Of a stretch of DNA of 37,195 nucleotides, positions 31,622 through 37,195 are shown in pieces. The notes under the pieces are model-generated. The model made no database searches and was not told the origin of the DNA. It worked only from the letters and a program-made list of their open reading frames with translations. The DNA is from Lachnospiraceae bacterium (GTDB lineage Bacteria; Bacillota; Clostridia; Lachnospirales; Lachnospiraceae). The translations under genes were made by a program, and so were the position numbers. Within the stretch, counting starts at the first letter, position 1. The number at the start of each line of letters is the position of its first letter. The stretch lies in assembly GCA_017469275.1 (NCBI GenBank), contig JAFUGT010000168.1, forward strand, positions 1 to 37,195, given 5' to 3'.

Positions 31622-32698
31622 ATGAAGAGAATTGGAATGTTAACCAGTGGAGGGGATTGTCAGGCGTTAAATGCCACAATGAGAGGAGTTGTAAAGGGAC
31701 TCTGCAATATGTATAAGAATGTGGAAATCTACGGATTTTTAGAGGGCTACAAAGGTCTTATCCGTAATAATTACAAACTGTTAGGACCTGATGATTTCTC
31801 AGGTATTCTTACCAAGGGTGGAACGATACTCGGAAGTTCCCGTCAACCCTTCAAACTTATGGGAGAGCCTACTGAAGACGGTATTAACAAGGTTAAAGCG
31901 ATGAAAGAGACCTATAAGAAGTTAAAGCTTGACTGTCTTGTTGTACTTGGCGGTAACGGTTCACAGAAAACAGCTAACCTCTTAAGCGATGAGGGATTAA
32001 ATGTTATCGGATTGCCTAAGACTATCGATAATGACCTTTGGGGAACGGATATGACTTTCGGTTTCCAATCAGCAGTTGATATCGCCACAGCAGCTATCGA
32101 CTGCATACATACAACGGCAGCTTCACACAACCGTGTATTTGTTGTAGAGATAATGGGACATAAGGTTGGACATATCACATTGCATGCGGGTATAGCAGGT
32201 GGTGCGGATATCATCCTTCTTCCGGAGATACCTTATGATATTAAGAGTGTTTGTAAAGCGCTTGATAAGAGAAGTGCTCAGGGTAAGGGATTTTCAATCA
32301 TTGCAGTTGCTGAGGGCGCAATCTCCAAAGAAGATGCAGCACTTCCGAAGAAGAAGAGAAAAGAGAAGATTGCCAATCGTCCTTATCCATCGGTTGCATA
32401 TGAGATTGCTGACCAGATTAAGGATAGCTGCGGTTGTGAAGTCAGAGTTGCGGTTCCGGGACATACACAAAGAGGTGGCGGACCGGATGCATTTGACAGA
32501 GTACTTTCATCTCGTTTTGGCGCATATGCAGCGGGACTTATTAAAGAAGAAAAATATGGTCGTCTCGTAGTGCTTAAGGATAATGATGTCACGGATATTG
32601 CCCTGTCAGAGTCTGCGGGAAAATTGAAATATGTCTCACCTGATGACAGTATTGTCCAGAATGCGAGAGCACTTGGAATTTCATTTGGTGATGATTAA
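31622..32698 (+). CDS. 6-phosphofructokinase (unusual active site)
   Basis: A 358-aa PFK-family enzyme that phosphorylates fructose-6-phosphate. The start is MKRIGMLTSGGDCQALNATM. The phosphoryl-donor region reads LGGNGSQK with N112-G113, where ATP-PFK of E. coli has Asp103-Gly104. The catalytic segment reads PKTIDND, with K133 in place of the ATP-enzyme Gly; a Lys there is a mark of PPi-using enzymes, while Gly at the G113 position is the ATP mark. The catalytic Asp is D136. Donor (ATP or PPi) cannot be decided from sequence alone. The ribosome site GAAAGGAAGG is strong. It is downstream of recR. Confidence 0.9.
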   Translation: MKRIGMLTSGGDCQALNATMRGVVKGLCNMYKNVEIYGFLEGYKGLIRNNYKLLGPDDFSGILTKGGTILGSSRQPFKLMGEPTEDGINKVKAMKETYKKLKLDCLVVLGGNGSQKTANLLSDEGLNVIGLPKTIDNDLWGTDMTFGFQSAVDIATAAIDCIHTTAASHNRVFVVEIMGHKVGHITLHAGIAGGADIILLPEIPYDIKSVCKALDKRSAQGKGFSIIAVAEGAISKEDAALPKKKRKEKIANRPYPSVAYEIADQIKDSCGCEVRVAVPGHTQRGGGPDAFDRVLSSRFGAYAAGLIKEEKYGRLVVLKDNDVTDIALSESAGKLKYVSPDDSIVQNARALGISFGDD

Positions 32699-32707
32699 TT
32701 AATAACA

Positions 32708-32736
32708 TTAACAAAAGTCCCTGCATATATTATATG
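32708..32736 (+). promoter_or_regulatory. Possible promoter before the 129-aa gene
   Basis: TTAACA (32708-32713), 17 bases, TATATG (32731-32736). The left arm of the inverted repeat at 32716 lies in the spacer, so a transcript from this promoter would lack it. Confidence 0.4.
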
Positions 32737-32781
32737 TATGAGAAGAACTCATAAGGAGTATCATATGAATATGCAGGGACT
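32716..32781 (+). promoter_or_regulatory. Inverted repeat over the start of the 129-aa gene
   Basis: AGTCCCTGCATAT (32716-32728) pairs perfectly with ATATGCAGGGACT (32769-32781), 13 bp. The loop holds the ribosome site AAGGAG (32753-32758), the ATG at 32765 and a smaller TATGAG/CTCATA hairpin. The right arm covers codons 2-6. It could tune translation in the read-through transcript from pfkA, or act as a DNA operator. Confidence 0.7.
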
Positions 32782-33154
32782 ACATTATGATTTGGATTCT
32801 TTATTTCCGGAGAATCCTGATTATTTAAAGGAAGAAGAAGTATGTCTTAAGGATTATAACTATATAAAGGAATTGTATCCTTCGTGGCTGTATTCCGTTG
32901 CCGATATTATTGAGGAGTATGTAGACAGATACGAATTTGACGGTAGCGCAATATATAACGAATACCCTGACAAGCTTACGATCAATAGTATGGCGGAGGA
33001 TATATTCTATTGGTTAGGCTATGACAGTGACGATACTTCAAACATGGTATTGGATATAATCAAGTTAATGCTTTGTAATGAAATATATTTAAGAAGAAGA
33101 CGTCATGAGAGAATATGCAGGAATTTTCAGATTAACAGGCGTATATATAGATAG
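32765..33154 (+). CDS. Hypothetical protein, 129 aa
   Basis: A small protein of mixed charge beginning MNMQGLHYDLDSLFPENPDY. It has many Tyr and Asp/Glu residues, a helical middle (SWLYSVADIIEEYVDRYEFD) and a basic end (EIYLRRRRHERICRNF). There is no signal peptide or membrane segment. I do not recognise a family. ATG 32765 is chosen with AAGGAG 6 bases away; the frame is open to 32738. It is followed by the 849-aa gene after 22 bases, so the pair is probably one transcription unit. Confidence 0.75.
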   Translation: MNMQGLHYDLDSLFPENPDYLKEEEVCLKDYNYIKELYPSWLYSVADIIEEYVDRYEFDGSAIYNEYPDKLTINSMAEDIFYWLGYDSDDTSNMVLDIIKLMLCNEIYLRRRRHERICRNFQINRRIYR

Positions 33155-33176
33155 ACGTATTATTTAGGAGCTATAG

Positions 33177-35726
33177 ATGGACGGAAGAGTAGTCGTAAAA
33201 ATACTGGTGCTTTTATTGATATTTACAGGCACCATTTTTCTTGTTAATAAAATGAATAACGTGGGTGTGGATCAGGTTGCGGCAGAGATGGAACAATCGA
33301 CCATTCCGGTAATGTATGTGAGATATGATAATCAATTGATCAATATGCTCCATGGTTATACCGGTAAGGTTGATACGACTTATTTCAGGGATACTATTAC
33401 ACCTATGGATTACGGTCAGACTATAGAATTGTGGTCAGGACAGGGTGAAGAAGTTTTTCAGGGATATGAGTATGAACTCAGAAGCCAGTATCAGGGAGAC
33501 CTTATTGAAAATGATGTTATACCTGATGTGAAATCTGAAGAGGGTTATGACAAACTAACGATCACATTTCGTACAAAGCTTGAGGAATTGTCGGAATATG
33601 TATTGGTAATCAAGGCGCTGCGAGGCGAGGAGGAAACTCCTGTAAGGTACTATACAAGAGTTGTGGTGGAGAATGATTTTCATGCTCCGAAACTTCTTGA
33701 ATTCGTTGATAATTTCAATAATGCTATATTCGATAAAAAAGAGGCGGAGAAGGTTATCTCCAAAAGTATAGAGCCTAACGAGGAAGGTAATAACGATTAT
33801 CTCTCAAAGGTTAATATTCATTCCAGTTTTGAAACGATAACCTATGCTTCTCTTGAACCCATACGTCTGACAAAACCGGTGGCAAGTATCAAAGAGATTG
33901 ATGACAGTTACGCCATCATACAGCTTAAGTATCTTATTACAGCAACCGAAAACAAGGTACTTGAGAACTATTTTGTGACGGAAGATTATCGTGTAAGATA
34001 TGTTAATGATAACAACGTATATCTTTTGGATTATAACCGAAAGCAGGAACAGGTTTTTTCGGTTGATAATATTAATACTACTGCGGGTGAGTTTAAGATC
34101 GGAATAATGGATCAAAAAGATTTCAAATATCTGACAAGCTCTGACCAGCATAAGATAGCATTTGTACAGACAAGACAATTGTGGTATTACGATTACGATA
34201 AAGGTTCAATCTCTAATGTATTTGCATTCTGTCAGGATACAAATTATACAGATCCGAGAGCCTCTTATGATGATAACAATATCCGTCTTTTGTCAATGGA
34301 TGACGAGGGCAATGTCGCATTTGCAGTATATGGATATATGAACAGTGGCAGATACGAGGGAAAGGTTGGCATTGCTCTTTATCGTTACATTCCGGAAAAG
34401 AACAGATTGGACGAACTTCTTTTCATAGAGAACAACAAACCATATAACATTCTCAAAGAAGATATGGAGACTCTCATGTATCTTAATGCAAAGGATGAAT
34501 TCTATTATTTTGACCATGATTGTATTATTAAAGTCGATGTTAAAGAATTGAAATCTGAGATATTTATTGAAGACATACTCAATGAAAATCTGGCGGTTTC
34601 GAAAGACAATCATATTATCGGTTATCCGGATTCCCTTCATATTGAGGACTGTACCAAGGTTACAGTGCTTGATTTGGAAAGTGCTGAAAGCAGAGAGATA
34701 AATGCTTCAGGTAACGACAGATTACGCGCCATTGGTTTTGTAGGACAGGATATTGTGCTCGGAAGGGTGAAGCAGGAGGATATAGTTGTAGAGTTGGATA
34801 AGACTGTCATATGTCCGATTATGTCCATAGATGTTATTGATGGTAATAACAATGTTGTCAAGACCTACAGTGATTCCGGAGTATTTGTCATGGATGCCAG
34901 AGCCGAGGACGGGGTTGTATATCTGGAAAGGGCAAGGAAGGTTGCCGGTGAGTTTGAAGAATCAACACCTGATTTCATTACGTATAAGGAAGATGAGGAC
35001 ACCAACAAAATATCGACGGAATACAAGTTTTTGGATGATGCATATAATGAATTGTATCTGGATTTTCCTGATTACATGTTCATGGGTGAAAAACCGAAAT
35101 TGTTAATAACCAAAGAAACTGTGTCGGATGAGGACAGGGTTGTTAAGATATCATTTGACCATGTTAATCCTAAGTATTACGCATTTGGACAAGGTCATTA
35201 TATGGCAGATTATCTAAGCCTTAATGAGGCGGTAAGAACAGCATTTCAAAATGCCGGAGTGGTTACAGATGATAATGGAATAATATTATGGAGAAAGATT
35301 GCAGTCAAAGACTATCACACAGTTGCAGATAAGGTTAGACTTTACCATGTCAGTGATATAGACGAAACCCTGGCTGCCTGCATATATATGATGGGAGTCT
35401 ATGAGGAGAAAAATCCTGAATACGCTGCAATGAAAGATGACATTGCGAAAGGAACTGCCATAGAAGATATAATTCTCAAATATGTAGGTCGACAGGGAAC
35501 GGATATTACCGGATGTGATTTTGAAAACGGATTGTATTATCTTTGTAAAGATGCTCCTGTAATTACTAGATTCTCTGATGGAACCTTTGTGCTTGTAACA
35601 AGTTATAACGGACAAAAGGTCAGATATATTAATCCGTTAGACGAGACAGACAGTGTTGAAAATCGTGAAGAATTTGAAAAGAAAGTAATGGATAGCGGGA
35701 ATGTATTCATAAGTTATGTGAGATGA
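33177..35726 (+). CDS. Exported 849-aa protein, C39-like end, unknown function
   Basis: An N-terminal signal anchor (VVVKILVLLLIFTGTIFLV, about 6-26) with the rest outside the membrane. Residues about 40-200 are beta-rich; 250-620 hold repeated short beta stretches (RYVNDNNVYLLDYN, RQLWYYDYDKGSI, FYYFDHDCIIKVDV) like a beta-propeller. The last 120 residues (about 728-849) look like a papain/C39-like fold: a helix with LAACIYMMGVYE, then YYLCKDAPVITRF, DGTFVLVTSYN and INPLDE, ending GNVFISYV. The usual His is not seen where DGTFVLV falls, so this may be a binding rather than a cutting domain. The C39 likeness is by eye. AGGAG precedes ATG 33177. Confidence 0.75.
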   Translation: MDGRVVVKILVLLLIFTGTIFLVNKMNNVGVDQVAAEMEQSTIPVMYVRYDNQLINMLHGYTGKVDTTYFRDTITPMDYGQTIELWSGQGEEVFQGYEYELRSQYQGDLIENDVIPDVKSEEGYDKLTITFRTKLEELSEYVLVIKALRGEEETPVRYYTRVVVENDFHAPKLLEFVDNFNNAIFDKKEAEKVISKSIEPNEEGNNDYLSKVNIHSSFETITYASLEPIRLTKPVASIKEIDDSYAIIQLKYLITATENKVLENYFVTEDYRVRYVNDNNVYLLDYNRKQEQVFSVDNINTTAGEFKIGIMDQKDFKYLTSSDQHKIAFVQTRQLWYYDYDKGSISNVFAFCQDTNYTDPRASYDDNNIRLLSMDDEGNVAFAVYGYMNSGRYEGKVGIALYRYIPEKNRLDELLFIENNKPYNILKEDMETLMYLNAKDEFYYFDHDCIIKVDVKELKSEIFIEDILNENLAVSKDNHIIGYPDSLHIEDCTKVTVLDLESAESREINASGNDRLRAIGFVGQDIVLGRVKQEDIVVELDKTVICPIMSIDVIDGNNNVVKTYSDSGVFVMDARAEDGVVYLERARKVAGEFEESTPDFITYKEDEDTNKISTEYKFLDDAYNELYLDFPDYMFMGEKPKLLITKETVSDEDRVVKISFDHVNPKYYAFGQGHYMADYLSLNEAVRTAFQNAGVVTDDNGIILWRKIAVKDYHTVADKVRLYHVSDIDETLAACIYMMGVYEEKNPEYAAMKDDIAKGTAIEDIILKYVGRQGTDITGCDFENGLYYLCKDAPVITRFSDGTFVLVTSYNGQKVRYINPLDETDSVENREEFEKKVMDSGNVFISYVR

Positions 35727-35735
35727 TATAATACG

Positions 35736-35770
35736 AAAAGGATTGATGCAGAAAGTACATCAATCCTTTT
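35736..35770. terminator. Bidirectional terminator (849-aa gene / ferredoxin)
   Basis: AAAAGGATTGATG pairs perfectly with CATCAATCCTTTT (13 bp, loop CAGAAAGTA). It serves the + gene ending at 35726 and the minus-strand ferredoxin. A second small palindrome, AGGAATT-AAGT-AATTCCT, follows at about 35780-35797. Confidence 0.85.
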
Positions 35771-35827
35771 CTGGTGAGTAGGAATTAAGTAATTCCTGCT
35801 CCATAAGTATTATTATCAAGCTTATGA

Positions 35828-35998
35828 TCAGCCCTCAGAAATAGCTCCAACAGGACAAGAACCTGCACAAGCGCCACATGAGATACATGTATCAGGATCG
35901 ATCTCAAATTTTCCATCACCCTCAGAAATAGCTCCAACAGGGCAGTTACCTGCACATGAACCACAAGAAATACAGCTATCGCCAATTACAAATGCCAT
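35828..35998 (-). CDS. 2[4Fe-4S] ferredoxin
   Basis: A 56-aa clostridial-type ferredoxin, a low-potential electron carrier. It begins MAFVIGDSCISCGSCAGNCP; cysteines C9, C12, C15, C19 and C38, C41, C44, C48 form two C-x2-C-x2-C-x3-C-P sites in an internally repeated protein (VGAISEG occurs after each). The two halves derive from a duplication. The ribosome site AAGGAGG lies just before the ATG. A TTACCA-17-TATACA promoter (minus strand, about 36075-36047) is seen upstream. Confidence 0.95.
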   Translation of the reverse strand: MAFVIGDSCISCGSCAGNCPVGAISEGDGKFEIDPDTCISCGACAGSCPVGAISEG

Positions 35999-36185
35999 AA
36001 TAGTTACCTCCTTATAATTAGTTAAAAAAATTGAAATAAATAAATTGTATAATCTGCATAATAACTGTTGGTAATTATTACGCCACTATGTTTATTTTAA
36101 ACCAACTTCTTCAATATAGCAAGAGTTTTTGATAAAAAAGTTCAATAAATGATATAGACAGATATACAAAGTATGATTTATAATA

Positions 36186-36950
36186 TCAATCCGATTTTTT
36201 TTCATCTTCAGCTCGTCTTCTTTTTATACCTTCAATAATTATTTTTTTAGCTTCAATTGCATCTTTGTTAGTTAATGGTTCCATGCCTTTTAATGGATAA
36301 TCCATTCCTAACTTCTCGTATTTGACTTCTCCCATATTGTGATAGGGAAGAACATCCAATGCTCTTAAATGCTTTAAACCTCCAATAAAATAACCGACTG
36401 CATCCAAGTATTTATCGATATATGTGATATCTTTCACTAATACGTGCCTTATCCAGATATCAACACCCTTTTCATCAATATACTTTGCGAAGTCTAAAAT
36501 GTTATCATTAGGCTGTTTGCAAAGCTTAATATGTTCATCCGGATCAATATGTTTGATATCAAGCATTACAAGGTCTGTCACTTTCATCAGACGATCAAAT
36601 TTGGCAAGTAATTCCGGATTATCTCTGTGGAAGATAACACCGGATGTATCCAAACAGGTGTGAATATCTTTCTTTTTGGCGGCTTCGAACAGTTCGATCA
36701 GGAAGTCGATCTGCATCAAAGGTTCCCCACCGGTAGCAGTTAAACCTCCGTTTTTATAGAAGGGCTTTAAGGTTTCATACTGTGCCAAAAGATCTTCTAC
36801 GGTGTGTTCTTCACCACCGCCCGGTTCCCAGGTATCGGGATTATGGCAGTACTTACATCTCATTGGACAGCCTTTGAAAAATACTACATATCTCATTCCG
36901 GGTCCATCTACAGTACCGCAGGTCTCTATTGAGTGTATGTGTCCTATCAT
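36186..36950 (-). CDS. pflA: Pyruvate formate-lyase activating enzyme
   Basis: A 254-aa radical SAM enzyme that puts the glycyl radical on pyruvate formate-lyase. The SAM cluster motif is FKGCPMRCKYCHNPDTW (C-x3-C-x2-C), preceded by HSIETCGTVDGPG, and followed by TGGEPLMQ and CLDTSG. Later motifs are LVMLDIKHID and WIRHVLV. Length is typical. ATG 36950 (MIGHIHSIET) is chosen with AGAGGTGA upstream; an earlier in-frame ATG at 36968 is less likely. The partner pflB is usually next to it and would lie right of the window, where only a 245-base gap is seen. Confidence 0.96.
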   Translation of the reverse strand: MIGHIHSIETCGTVDGPGMRYVVFFKGCPMRCKYCHNPDTWEPGGGEEHTVEDLLAQYETLKPFYKNGGLTATGGEPLMQIDFLIELFEAAKKKDIHTCLDTSGVIFHRDNPELLAKFDRLMKVTDLVMLDIKHIDPDEHIKLCKQPNDNILDFAKYIDEKGVDIWIRHVLVKDITYIDKYLDAVGYFIGGLKHLRALDVLPYHNMGEVKYEKLGMDYPLKGMEPLTNKDAIEAKKIIIEGIKRRRAEDEKKSD

Positions 36951-37195
36951 TGCTTCACCTCTTTTCATAGAAATTAATGTTTACCTTAGTAAGTAGTGGT
37001 CGAAATTCTTATGGGTTATTGACGCTTACCGCTTTGGTTTATAAGTGTGCGTCGGTGTGGTATATGGTATAAAGTTTTATTTGTATGACTGTTTGTCCGA
37101 AAAAAGAGTTTCTAAGTATCCCCAAAAGTTATCTATGCGTCCGCGGCACGTCTCAAAGTCGACCTCCTGTCTCCATTGAGACTGACGGACATCCA
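36951..37195. other. Right-edge gap with nested stems
   Basis: No gene is supported in these 245 bases. At 37139-37190, GTCCG pairs with CGGAC and, inside it, GTCTCAA pairs with TTGAGAC. This part is more GC-rich than the rest. A 38-codon minus-strand frame open to the edge (ends 37077) is not recognised as pflB. Confidence 0.5.

Noticed and set aside
35785-35985. 66-codon minus-strand frame at the ferredoxin locus
   Set aside because: It is the wrong frame of the ferredoxin, whose eight cysteines and ribosome site fit the frame 35828-35998.
37077-37193. Open minus-strand frame at the right edge as the end of pflB
   Set aside because: The 38 codons do not resemble the C-terminus of pyruvate formate-lyase, and nested stems cover the same bases.

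Overview
The window looks like a chromosomal segment from a low-GC Gram-positive anaerobe, most likely a member of the Lachnospiraceae (Clostridia; Butyrivibrio/Roseburia-like). The reasons are AT-rich DNA with strong GGAGG ribosome sites, a MecA adaptor, pyruvate formate-lyase activase, a clostridial-type 2[4Fe-4S] ferredoxin, a Tad/Flp pilus operon of the Gram-positive kind (DUF5702-like and DUF6382/FHA-like members, no secretin), and a multi-Cna-B surface protein. No rRNA, tRNA, CRISPR array, insertion sequence or prophage gene was seen. The genus is not determined.

Layout. (1) 1-4.5 kb: a large Cna-B/pilin-like surface protein with its own promoter and terminators on both sides. (2) 4.6-5.5 kb, minus strand: mecA. 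(3) 5.5-6.4 kb: a long gap with a perfect 42-bp palindrome, several hairpins and a very strong terminator, read here as a candidate non-coding RNA locus. (4) 6.4-9.7 kb: a 55-aa protein, an orphan CheB, a SleB/CwlJ-type cell-wall hydrolase preceded by WalR-like boxes, and a small lipoprotein. (5) 9.8-12 kb: trmB, a 620-bp gap with a structured leader and a 58-aa cysteine-rich ORF, and a HisA of the eukaryotic (yeast HIS6) type. (6) 12.1-17.6 kb: a YfhO-family membrane protein, galU and a hybrid histidine kinase, ended by a strong terminator. (7) 18.2-27.6 kb: the Tad pilus operon: prepilin peptidase, TadZ-like ATPase, TadA/CpaF ATPase, TadB, TadC with an extra exported domain, Flp pilin, DUF5702-like protein, a TadE-like protein with a C-terminal cysteine domain, a second TadE-like protein and an FHA protein. 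(8) 27.8-28.9 kb: a flavodoxin-SCP2 fusion. (9) 29-31.6 kb: the dnaX-ybaB-recR operon. (10) 31.6-35.7 kb: a phosphofructokinase with an unusual active site, then a 129-aa protein and an 849-aa exported protein of unknown function. (11) 35.8-37 kb, minus strand: ferredoxin and pflA.

How the parts may work together. The Tad operon is a near-complete assembly line: peptidase, localisation ATPase, motor ATPase, two platform proteins, major pilin and minor pilins. An FHA protein at its 3' end suggests Ser/Thr-phosphorylation control. RNA hairpins after flp and before the tadE-like gene could set different expression levels along it. Some genes have their best ribosome site placed in front of a near-cognate codon (ATT or ACG) rather than ATG/GTG/TTG, which recurs enough to deserve a check. 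GalU (UDP-glucose) next to YfhO fits envelope glycosylation.

All calls come from reading motifs by eye; no database or folding program was run. Family names are from recognised motifs, and functions of unnamed proteins are inference.
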